IMG/VR virus record: IMGVR_UViG_3300001450_000001
Span: 54,609 to 118,608 of that record
DNA from: a virus
Strand: one strand, 5' to 3'
Length of the DNA stretch: 64,000 bases
Shown here: positions 51,609-59,076 of the stretch, piece by piece
Layout: every line of letters begins with the position of its first letter
How positions within the stretch are numbered: the first letter of the stretch is position 1
Notes under the pieces: generated by a model
What the model saw: only the letters and a program-made list of their open reading frames with translations
What the model was told of the DNA's origin: nothing
The model's database searches: none
Made by a program: the position numbers and the translations under genes

Positions 51609-52601
51609 ATGGCGCTTTTTGAGGAAAGAGTGCCTTTTAAGCCTTTTGAATACCCTATATATTATACAGAGGGTTGGCTTAAACAGGCACAAGCATTTTG
51701 GTTGCATACAGAAATAGCAATGCAAGGTGATGTAAAAGACTGGAAAGAAAATCTTTCACCAGCAGAAAAAAATTTAGTTGGAAATATACTTTTAGGGTTT
51801 GCACAAACTGAGTGTGCAGTTTCTGACTATTGGACAAATATGGTTACTAAATGGTATCCAAAGCATGAGATAAGGCAAATGGCAATGATGTTTGGTTCAC
51901 AAGAGACAATACATGCAGTTGCATATAGCTACTTAAACGAAACACTAGGCTTAGAAGATTTTGAGGCATTTTTACATGAACCTGCAACTGCAGATAAGTT
52001 TGATCTACTAATGAATACTGGTGGTGATTATACTCACGAAGACTTAGCAACTTCACCAGATGCTAGAAAGGAAGTTGCAAAAAGTTTGGCAATCTTCTCC
52101 GCATTTGCAGAAGGTGTAAGCTTATATAGTTCATTTGCAGTACTATATAGCTTTCAGATGAGAAACATGCTAAAAGGTGTAGGTCAACAAATGAAATGGA
52201 GTGTAAGAGATGAATCTCTACATAGTAGAATGGGTTGCCAACTATTTAATCATACGTGTGATGAATTTCCAGAATTAAGAGAGCAATCTAAGGAGTCAAT
52301 ACTAGAAGCTGCAAGGCTTATTGTTGATTTGGAAGAAAAGTTTATAGATAAAATGTTTGAAATGGGTGACTTGGAGAATTTATCAGCATCAGACTTAAAG
52401 GAGTTTATTAAACAAAGAACAAATGATAAATTAAAGGAGCTAGGATATGAACAAATTTTCACAGTTAATGAAAAGCAAGCCAGCAATCTGGATTGGTTCT
52501 ATCATCTTACTGGTGGCCATACTCATACTGACTTTTTTAGTATTAGGCCTACTGATTATAGCAAAGCCGGTGAAGATGATAATTGGGATGAAATATTTTA
52601 A
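51609..52601 (+). CDS. nrdB: Ribonucleotide reductase class I small subunit (NrdB)
   Basis: This 330-residue protein holds the di-iron/tyrosyl radical cofactor. Metal ligands and radical are visible: SQETIHAVAYSYL (Glu, His and the Tyr at the E. coli Tyr122 position), EGVSLYSSFAVLYSF (Glu) and RDESLHSRMGCQLF (Glu and His). The C-terminal tail DDNWDEIF resembles peptides that dock into NrdA. The NrdA gene follows after 14 bases. Length is slightly short of E. coli NrdB (376). Confidence 0.95.
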   Translation: MALFEERVPFKPFEYPIYYTEGWLKQAQAFWLHTEIAMQGDVKDWKENLSPAEKNLVGNILLGFAQTECAVSDYWTNMVTKWYPKHEIRQMAMMFGSQETIHAVAYSYLNETLGLEDFEAFLHEPATADKFDLLMNTGGDYTHEDLATSPDARKEVAKSLAIFSAFAEGVSLYSSFAVLYSFQMRNMLKGVGQQMKWSVRDESLHSRMGCQLFNHTCDEFPELREQSKESILEAARLIVDLEEKFIDKMFEMGDLENLSASDLKEFIKQRTNDKLKELGYEQIFTVNEKQASNLDWFYHLTGGHTHTDFFSIRPTDYSKAGEDDNWDEIF

Positions 52602-52615
52602 GAGGAGAGTTATAA

Positions 52616-54385
52616 ATGAAAAATCACGCAGAACACTTAGGTTGGGAAATAGATGTAGACTTCCCAAGTTGGGCAAATAATCAAGTATATGTACAAACAA
52701 TATCCAATGGATATCTGTATAATGGAGAGAAGCCTAAAGATGCATACTGGAGAGTATGTACAACGGTAGCAAAAAGGTTAGATAGACCTGAGTTGGCAAC
52801 AAAATTCTTTGACTATATATGGAAAGGTTGGCTATGTTTAGCTAGTCCAGTACTAAGTAACACAGGCCTAGAAAGAGGACTGCCAATTAGCTGCTTTGGA
52901 ATAGATGTAGCAGATAGTATTGTTGATATTGGTAGAAAGAATCTGGAAATGATGTTGCTAGCAAAACATGGTGGAGGTGTAGGTATAGGAATAAACCAAA
53001 TAAGACCAGCTGGAGCAAAAATATCAGGTAATGGAACCAGTGATGGAGTTGTTCCGTTTTGTAAGATATATGACTCTACAATACTTGCAACAAATCAAGG
53101 TGCAGTAAGAAGAGGTGCAGCTAGTGTTAATCTAAATATCGAACATCCAGATTTTGATGATTGGCTAGAAATAAGAGAACCAAAAGGTGATGTAAATAGA
53201 CAGTCTCTTAATATGCACCAGTGTGCAGTTGTTGGTGACAAGTTTATGAGAAACCTTGAGGCAGGAGATCCAGAATCTAGAAGAAAGTGGATGAACCTAC
53301 TTAAGAAGAGAAGACAAACTGGTGAGCCTTATGTAATGTATAGAGGAAATGTTAATAAACAAAACCCAGAGGCATATAAAAAGAATGCACTAAAGGTGTA
53401 TATGACAAATATATGTAGTGAAATAGTATTACATACAGATGAAAGTCACTCTTTTGTTTGCTGTCTAAGCTCACTGAATCTATCAAAATATGAGGAATGG
53501 AAAGATACAGATCTAATCTATACAGCAACTTGGTTCTTAGATGGTGTCTTGCAAGAGTTTATTGAAAAGGCTAAGCATAGACAAGGATTTGAAAACTCAG
53601 TGAGGAGTGCAGAGAAAGGTAGGGCATTAGGGCTAGGTGTGTTAGGATGGCATACATATCTACAGCAAAAAGGTATCCCTTTTGAAGGTTTGCCTGCACA
53701 ATTTGAAACAAGAAGAATATTTGGACAAATAAAGACTGAATCTGATCATGCATCAAGAGATCTTGCAACAAAGTTTGGTGAACCACTATGGTGTGTTGGA
53801 ACAGGAATGAGAAATACACACCTAAGAGCAGTTGCACCAACTGTATCAAATTCAAAGTTGGCTGGTGGTGTTAGTTCTGGAATTGAACCAATACCGGCAA
53901 ATGTATATACAGAACAAAGTGCAAAAGGTACATTTATTAGAAAGAATAAAGAATTAGAAAAAGTATTAAGAAAAGCAGGAATAAATAATAAAGAGACTTG
54001 GGATAAAATACTTGCAGATGGAGGAAGTGTGCAAGATATTAAAGAATTGGATAAGTGGTGCTACTTAAATGGAAAGTTAATTTTATGTAGTGACTCAACG
54101 GAGTTAGATGATCCAGTTTCGGTTAAAGAGGTTTATAAAACTTTTAAGGAAATTAACCAATTAGAACTAGTAAGACAGGGTGGTATTAGACAACAATATA
54201 TTGACCAAGCAGTCTCTCTTAATCTAGCTTTCCCAAAAGAGGCTACACCAAAGTGGATTAATCAAGTTCACTTGGAAGCCTGGAAGCAAGGTATAAAAAC
54301 TCTATATTATTTTAGAACAGAAAGTGTTCTTAGAGGAGATATTGCTGCTAATGCCATGAAGGAGTGTGCTGTCTGTGAGGGATAA
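52616..54385 (+). CDS. nrdA: Ribonucleotide reductase class I large subunit (NrdA)
   Basis: This 589-residue protein reduces ribonucleoside diphosphates. Catalytic residues are present: ISCFGID (Cys), MTNICSEI (Asn, Cys, Glu), HSFVCCLSSLNLS (partner Cys), TLYYFRTES (Tyr-Tyr radical path) and a C-terminal ECAVCEG cysteine pair for re-reduction. The N-terminal ATP-cone regulatory domain found in E. coli NrdA is absent, explaining the shorter length and suggesting reduced dATP feedback. A strong GAGGAG site precedes it. Confidence 0.95.
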   Translation: MKNHAEHLGWEIDVDFPSWANNQVYVQTISNGYLYNGEKPKDAYWRVCTTVAKRLDRPELATKFFDYIWKGWLCLASPVLSNTGLERGLPISCFGIDVADSIVDIGRKNLEMMLLAKHGGGVGIGINQIRPAGAKISGNGTSDGVVPFCKIYDSTILATNQGAVRRGAASVNLNIEHPDFDDWLEIREPKGDVNRQSLNMHQCAVVGDKFMRNLEAGDPESRRKWMNLLKKRRQTGEPYVMYRGNVNKQNPEAYKKNALKVYMTNICSEIVLHTDESHSFVCCLSSLNLSKYEEWKDTDLIYTATWFLDGVLQEFIEKAKHRQGFENSVRSAEKGRALGLGVLGWHTYLQQKGIPFEGLPAQFETRRIFGQIKTESDHASRDLATKFGEPLWCVGTGMRNTHLRAVAPTVSNSKLAGGVSSGIEPIPANVYTEQSAKGTFIRKNKELEKVLRKAGINNKETWDKILADGGSVQDIKELDKWCYLNGKLILCSDSTELDDPVSVKEVYKTFKEINQLELVRQGGIRQQYIDQAVSLNLAFPKEATPKWINQVHLEAWKQGIKTLYYFRTESVLRGDIAANAMKECAVCEG

Positions 54386-54390
54386 ACACT

Positions 54391-54597
54391 ATGAAACCAG
54401 TAGAAAATCTTAATGATAAGATTAAAGGTTTACAAAAAGAAATAAATAAAATACAAAAAGAGTGTACACATAAAATGCAAGAGCTATCATTTTTGGAAGG
54501 TAGCAGTAACATAATGTGGGTATGTAAAGATTGCAAAAAGGAGATAAGGTGGCCATCACAAGAGGATACAATAGATTTTGTTTCGAAAAAGAAATGA
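54391..54597 (+). CDS. Small putative zinc-binding protein
   Basis: This 68-residue protein has an N-terminal coiled coil and a Cys/His set: CTH within KECTHKMQELSF and CKDC within VCKDCKKEIRW, spaced as a small treble-clef or ribbon. It has no ribosome-binding site, starts five bases after nrdA and overlaps the next start (ATGA). Its placement between NrdA and cysteine synthase suggests a metabolic or redox link, but function is unknown. Confidence 0.55.
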   Translation: MKPVENLNDKIKGLQKEINKIQKECTHKMQELSFLEGSSNIMWVCKDCKKEIRWPSQEDTIDFVSKKK

Positions 54598-55478
54598 GAT
54601 TAAGCAAAAATGTAGGTAATACACCGCTTATACCAATTAGATTTGGAAAGTATACAGTATGGGGCAAATGTGAGTTTATGAACCCAGGAGGTAGTGTTAA
54701 AGACAGAATGGCAACATACATATTAAATGATGCCGAAAATAGAAAGCTAATTAAAAAAGGAGGCACACTAATAGAGGCAACTTCGGGCAATACAGGAATA
54801 GCTTTTGCAATGTTAGCAGCAGAAAGGGGCTATAAGATGAAAATTGTTATGCCATCTAATATGTCTGAAGAGCGAAAACAAATGCTAAAGTTTTACGGAG
54901 CAGACTTAATACAAGTTGATGCCGGAGATTTTGATGGAGCAATAGAAACTAGAGATACTTTAGCAGAAACATTTGGATACTTTAATTGCAATCAATTTCA
55001 TAACCCACTTAATATAGAGGCACACTACAAAACAACAGGACCAGAAATACATGATGAATACTATGAACTAACAGATCACTGGCCAGAGGCATTTGTAGTA
55101 GGCACAGGAACTGGAGGAACTATAATGGGTGCAGGAGGATATCTAAAGGAGCAAGTTCCAGGAATAAATATAGTAGCAGTTGAGCCAGAGGAAAGTGCAG
55201 TAATGAGCGGAGGAGAACCAGGACTTCATGGCATACAAGGAATTGGTGATGGAAGCAAATTTTTAGTAGATCTAAACTTTGTTTCTGATATTGTACCAGT
55301 TAAAACTGAATGTGCTAAGGCAGCTGCAAGACACTTAGCTCTAAGATATGGACTATTTGTAGGAATAAGTGCAGGTGCTAATGTTAAAGCTGCATTTCAA
55401 TGGTTAAGAGATAATGATAAAACAAACGCAATTACAATACTATGTGACAGAGGTGAAAGATATTTAAGTTGCTTATAA
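54594..55478 (+). CDS. cysK: Cysteine synthase (O-acetylserine sulfhydrylase-like)
   Basis: This 294-residue PLP enzyme makes L-cysteine from O-acetylserine and sulfide. Signatures are MNPGGSVKDRMATY (PLP lysine Lys36), EATSGNTGIAFAMLAAERGY, GTGTGGTIMGAGGYLKE and FVGISAGANVKAA. ATG 54594 overlaps the preceding stop; an in-frame upstream ATG at 54531 lies inside the zinc-protein gene and is less likely. It is a host-type metabolic gene, presumably acquired, but its base composition matches its neighbours, so any transfer is old. Confidence 0.93.
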   Translation: MRLSKNVGNTPLIPIRFGKYTVWGKCEFMNPGGSVKDRMATYILNDAENRKLIKKGGTLIEATSGNTGIAFAMLAAERGYKMKIVMPSNMSEERKQMLKFYGADLIQVDAGDFDGAIETRDTLAETFGYFNCNQFHNPLNIEAHYKTTGPEIHDEYYELTDHWPEAFVVGTGTGGTIMGAGGYLKEQVPGINIVAVEPEESAVMSGGEPGLHGIQGIGDGSKFLVDLNFVSDIVPVKTECAKAAARHLALRYGLFVGISAGANVKAAFQWLRDNDKTNAITILCDRGERYLSCL

Positions 55479-55501
55479 TTTTTTTTATTCACAAAAATTT
55501 G

Positions 55502-55509
55502 TTATATTA
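55502..55509 (+). promoter_or_regulatory. TTATATTA promoter-like motif
   Basis: AAAATTTGTTATATTAA ends 4 bases before the ATG at 55514, with no Shine-Dalgarno site, suggesting a nearly leaderless mRNA. Confidence 0.45.
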
Positions 55510-55513
55510 AAGT

Positions 55514-56473
55514 ATGAAAGAAAATAAAATGAAACAAGGTTGTATATTAGGTGGAGGTCCGGCAGGTTTAATAGCTGGATACTACTTTCCAGAATATGCT
55601 GTTTATGATGAAAATCCACTAGGCCAGTTAAATTTACCGTTTATTCCAGGACCTAGATTAATCCAAAAAACAGAAAATTCAGAAAAATTCGTTAGAAGTG
55701 TATTAAATGATGCAGGTTTGCATTCATATAGAATAAAAACAGTTGTAGCAATTGTTGGGTATGAGGAAGATGGAAAAAGAGACGTAGTCCTACCTCCAGG
55801 TTTTAAGAATAAGTATACAAAACTTACTAGAGGAAAAAGTAAGTCTGAGTCAAGCTACCTATCTGAAGGCAAGAATGAAATACAGCACCTAGAAATAGAA
55901 GACATGGGTGAGGATAGCTATAAATTCTTATTTGAAACACTATTAAAAATAATTGATATTGATAGAGGTCAGCTTAAAAGAGAAAGAATTACAAAGGTAG
56001 ACTCACACGGATACATATATGCAAAGGATGGTGCAGGACCTTCAATGTGTAGAAGCTATAATGTTGTTATAAACACACTTAATCTAAAGCTTCTTACTAA
56101 GGAATCTCCACTTGGTTCAATATGGGATGGAGATGAGCTAGATAAATATGATCTTACAACACTACCAAAATGTTTCTACCAGACAAATAAAGGTGAGCTA
56201 TCCAAGTTTGACTATATTTATGGTCACACAGAAGGCTGGTCAAGAAAGACATACTTTAATAATTATATGGTATATGAGTCTGTGGAGCCAATAACTCCAC
56301 CTTATCCTATAATACATAAATTTGAAGGCTTGCCATTCCAAATTCAAAATAGTATTAATCTAGATAAGATAGACAAAATATATATGTTAGGTAGATTCGC
56401 ACAATGGAATCATAAGGTAAAGGCAAATGAGGTACTAGATAGAGTTCTAGGATGGACAAAGGAATTAAGATGA
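55514..56473 (+). CDS. FAD-dependent oxidoreductase-like protein
   Basis: This 319-residue protein has a dinucleotide-binding start, GCILGGGPAGLIAGYYFPEY (GxGxxG-type Rossmann motif), and a C-terminal segment KIYMLGRFAQWNHKVKANEV like the second FAD-contacting motif of UDP-galactopyranose-mutase/amine-oxidase folds. The middle is divergent and Lys/Glu-rich. The substrate is unknown. Its neighbours in nucleotide metabolism, including a ThyX-like (flavin-dependent) gene, make a reductant or dTMP-linked role thinkable. A second in-frame ATG at 55529 is possible as start. Confidence 0.65.
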   Translation: MKENKMKQGCILGGGPAGLIAGYYFPEYAVYDENPLGQLNLPFIPGPRLIQKTENSEKFVRSVLNDAGLHSYRIKTVVAIVGYEEDGKRDVVLPPGFKNKYTKLTRGKSKSESSYLSEGKNEIQHLEIEDMGEDSYKFLFETLLKIIDIDRGQLKRERITKVDSHGYIYAKDGAGPSMCRSYNVVINTLNLKLLTKESPLGSIWDGDELDKYDLTTLPKCFYQTNKGELSKFDYIYGHTEGWSRKTYFNNYMVYESVEPITPPYPIIHKFEGLPFQIQNSINLDKIDKIYMLGRFAQWNHKVKANEVLDRVLGWTKELR

Positions 56474-57402
56474 AAGATAAATTAAAAGAAATTTTCGAAT
56501 TACAAAAGAGCTTTACAGAGAAGTTCTTTAAAGATAAACACAATCTTACAATAGATGATGTCGTTAATGATAAGGAATTAAAGATAAAATGGAATAAAGA
56601 ATATGTTCTAGCATTATCTAAGGAAGTATATGAAGTACTAGATGAAATAGATTGGAAGATGCACACATCAAAAAAGACTGAAGATGTAAATGATAATGTA
56701 TTAGAGGAATGTGTTGATGTATTAAAATATCTATTTGGAATAATTCAACTTAATGGCTTTAGTGTAGATGACTTATATGAAAAGTTTATGGACAAATCAA
56801 GAGTTGTAGAGGCTAAATTTAACCAAGAAAAGGTAATGAAAAAGATTAAGGCATCTGATAAAAAGATTGCTTTTATAGATATAGATGGTGTACTTGCAGA
56901 TTGGCCAGGTGGATTCTTAAAGTGGTCTGGCTATGAAAGTCTAAGTCAATTCAAATCAGAAGTTGATAAAAAAGAACAATATAGAATAAAATCTGAATAT
57001 AGAACATGTGGTGTAAAAGCAACATTAGATGTGCTAGATGGTGCAAAGCAGTTTATGAAAGACGCATGCAAGAAATATAGTGTTGTACTTCTTACCGCAA
57101 GGCCATATAAAAAGTATTTTAGAATATATTCAGACACAATTAAGTGGCTTAAGGACAATGGTATATGCTATGATGCAATTGTGTTTGATGAAGAGAAGGA
57201 AAAGTATATTATAAATAACTTTGACCCCGAACAGGTTGCATTTTGTATAGATGATGATATAAATAATGCAAATAAATTAAATGATAGTGGATTTGAAGTA
57301 TACTTAAAGCCAAACTTTGGCTTATATACAGAAGAGACACTAGATAGAAAACTAAATAAAGGTATAAAACATGAAAGTAAAATTAACAACCTGCTTCTAT
57401 GA
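56470..57402 (+). CDS. All-alpha dUTPase/MazG-type pyrophosphatase fused to a HAD nucleotidase
   Basis: ATG 56470 overlaps the upstream stop (ATGA); the in-frame ATG at 56452 is less likely. The 310-residue product has an N-terminal all-alpha NTP-pyrophosphatase-type domain (LKEIFELQKSFTEKFF; LALSKEVYEVLDEIDWKMHT; EECVDVLKYLFG) like dimeric dUTPases. The C-terminal HAD phosphatase has motif I FIDIDGVLADWPG (Asp137 and Asp139), motif II VVLLTARPYKK and motif IV FCIDDDINNA. The dUTPase makes dUMP for dTMP synthesis. The HAD half resembles a 5'-nucleotidase. Pairing in one chain would let nucleotide pools be trimmed in successive steps. Exact substrates are inferred. Confidence 0.75.
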   Translation: MKDKLKEIFELQKSFTEKFFKDKHNLTIDDVVNDKELKIKWNKEYVLALSKEVYEVLDEIDWKMHTSKKTEDVNDNVLEECVDVLKYLFGIIQLNGFSVDDLYEKFMDKSRVVEAKFNQEKVMKKIKASDKKIAFIDIDGVLADWPGGFLKWSGYESLSQFKSEVDKKEQYRIKSEYRTCGVKATLDVLDGAKQFMKDACKKYSVVLLTARPYKKYFRIYSDTIKWLKDNGICYDAIVFDEEKEKYIINNFDPEQVAFCIDDDINNANKLNDSGFEVYLKPNFGLYTEETLDRKLNKGIKHESKINNLLL

Positions 57403-57721
57403 AAATCCAGCTGCAAAGGCTGAGATTAAATTTTGGGAATCACAAGTAGAGAGTAATATAGATTCAAGATTATATATAGATGACTTTTGGAGCTATATAC
57501 TAAATAGAGAAGACGGCACAAAAGAGTTCATGTTTTGCTTTCCCACTAATCTCATACAGTATCATGATATAAAAGGTTTGCAAAATTTAATAGATAACTA
57601 TCTTTCAACACACCTCCCAAATGATAAGCTAGAAAGTGTGCACTATAAGACACTAACGTTTGGCAGACTGGAAAAAGAATACCTTAAGTTTTACGGAAAG
57701 TGGATGAACCATTGCATGTAA
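57371..57721 (+). CDS. Small unknown protein
   Basis: This 116-residue protein overlaps the HAD gene end by 32 bases, with an AAAGG site. It is a mixed protein with FYENPAAKAEIKFWESQVES and several Trp/Tyr/Phe, ending GKWMNHCM. No family is recognised. It closes the operon before intergenic repeat copy 3. Confidence 0.5.
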   Translation: MKVKLTTCFYENPAAKAEIKFWESQVESNIDSRLYIDDFWSYILNREDGTKEFMFCFPTNLIQYHDIKGLQNLIDNYLSTHLPNDKLESVHYKTLTFGRLEKEYLKFYGKWMNHCM

Positions 57722-57771
57722 TTGTTAATAACTTTCAAAAATAATACGTAAAAAGTTTTTTTACTTCAATA
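57722..57771 (+). repeat. Intergenic repeat element, copy 3 (diverged)
   Basis: It starts TTGTTAATAACTTTC like copies 1 and 2 and keeps AATAATACGT, but the 3' half differs: GTAAAAA pairs with TTTTTAC around a two-base GT loop. It again lies one base after a stop and before a TTATATTA motif. Confidence 0.55.
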
Positions 57772-57778
57772 AAAATTG

Positions 57779-57786
57779 TTATATTA
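57779..57786 (+). promoter_or_regulatory. TTATATTA promoter-like motif (dnaE)
   Basis: AAAATTGTTATATTA ends 5 bases before the ATG at 57792, without Shine-Dalgarno. It probably starts the polymerase III transcript. Confidence 0.45.
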
Positions 57787-57791
57787 GTACT

Positions 57792-59075
57792 ATGATAAAA
57801 CCCAGGAAAGATGTTAAGAATGGCTTCGTACAAATACATTGCCATAGTGAATTTTCAACCAGAGATGCACTTTCAAAGTTGCAGGAACTTATTGACTTCG
57901 GCAAGGAGAACAATTTAAGTCACTTAGCAATTACTGATCACGGTGTGATCTCATCCTGGGCCAGGTTATGGAAGTATGCTAGACAAGAGGGTATTACTCC
58001 TGTGTTTGGTTGTGAACTATATGTTAACAATCACAGATTTATGTCTGAGGGTGATAGGCAGATAGATGAAAACAAACAAAAATACAGAAAGTATTTTCAC
58101 CTTCTTGTCTTAGCATATAATAATAAAGGAATAAAAAATCTAATTAGAATTAATAATGATGCCCACATGAATGGCTTCTATTCTAAACCAAGAACAGATT
58201 TTGAAATGCTTAGTAAATATGGTGAGGGTCTTGTAATCACTTCTGCATGTCTAGGTGGTGAAATACCGTTTCATTTAATGAATGGTGACTACGAACAGGC
58301 CAAAAGTGTGGCCAAAAGATATAAGGACAGATTTGGCGACAAATACTTTATAGAACTACAAGTACATCAGATGCAAGAACAAATTGATTGTAATAAACAA
58401 CTTGTTCAGATTGCAAAAGAACTTGATATAGAAACAGTTGTGACCAATGACGCTCACTATATTCGCTATGATGATCAGGAAGTTCATGACATGCTAATAA
58501 CAATTAGAGATAGATCTAATAAGGATGGTATTACTGATTGTGAAAACTTAAAAGGTTATCATGCCAGAGAACTTTATTATAAAAACTATGACGAAATGCA
58601 TGCATCTTGGAAAAAGCACCACTGCAATGAGTGGTTTACTGAAGATGTATTTATTGAATCGGCAAATAACTGTCACAAAATACTTGACCTTGTTCAAGAC
58701 ACAAACTTTGATGCCGATGTAAAGCTTCCAAAATTATATGATGATGAACAAGTCATATTTCAAGAAAAGATAAAACATGGACTTAAGTACAGATTTGGCA
58801 ATGATATATCAGATGAGGTAAAAGATAGGATAAGATATGAATATTCAGTATTACGTAAAATGAATTACATTGGATACTTTCTTATACTTGAGGACATAAT
58901 ACAATATTGTAATAAAGAAAAGATATATATTGGACCTGGTAGAGGTTCAGTTGCAGGAAGCCTAATTGCATTTGTGCTAGGCTTAACAGAAGTCAATCCA
59001 CTAGATTGGGGTTTAATCTTTGAGAGGTTCTTAGACCTAGGTAGAGATAAAGCTTCATTCCCAAAAATGATATAA
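57792..59075 (+). CDS. DNA polymerase III alpha subunit, N-terminal half (PHP and first palm part)
   Basis: This is a 427-residue protein. The PHP domain shows QIHCHSEFS (His16, His18), LAITDHGVISSWARLW and VFGCELYVNN, with a VVTNDAHYIRYDDQEVHDML block. It continues to YIGPGRGSVAGSLIAFVL (from about 380) and WGLIFERFLDLGRD, the region just before the catalytic Asp motif of the palm. It then stops after ASFPKMI, exactly where the family reads PD-x-D-x-D. The catalytic aspartates are on the next gene. The two halves must associate to make an active polymerase. This gene lacks a Shine-Dalgarno site. Confidence 0.85.
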   Translation: MIKPRKDVKNGFVQIHCHSEFSTRDALSKLQELIDFGKENNLSHLAITDHGVISSWARLWKYARQEGITPVFGCELYVNNHRFMSEGDRQIDENKQKYRKYFHLLVLAYNNKGIKNLIRINNDAHMNGFYSKPRTDFEMLSKYGEGLVITSACLGGEIPFHLMNGDYEQAKSVAKRYKDRFGDKYFIELQVHQMQEQIDCNKQLVQIAKELDIETVVTNDAHYIRYDDQEVHDMLITIRDRSNKDGITDCENLKGYHARELYYKNYDEMHASWKKHHCNEWFTEDVFIESANNCHKILDLVQDTNFDADVKLPKLYDDEQVIFQEKIKHGLKYRFGNDISDEVKDRIRYEYSVLRKMNYIGYFLILEDIIQYCNKEKIYIGPGRGSVAGSLIAFVLGLTEVNPLDWGLIFERFLDLGRDKASFPKMI

Positions 59076-59076
59076 T

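Noticed and set aside
52447-52680. Frame overlapping the nrdB/nrdA junction with a membrane-like segment (WIGSIILLVAILILTFLVLG)
   Set aside because: No ribosome-binding site, wholly overlapped by nrdB and the start of nrdA; hydrophobicity comes from the alternative frame of AT-rich sequence.
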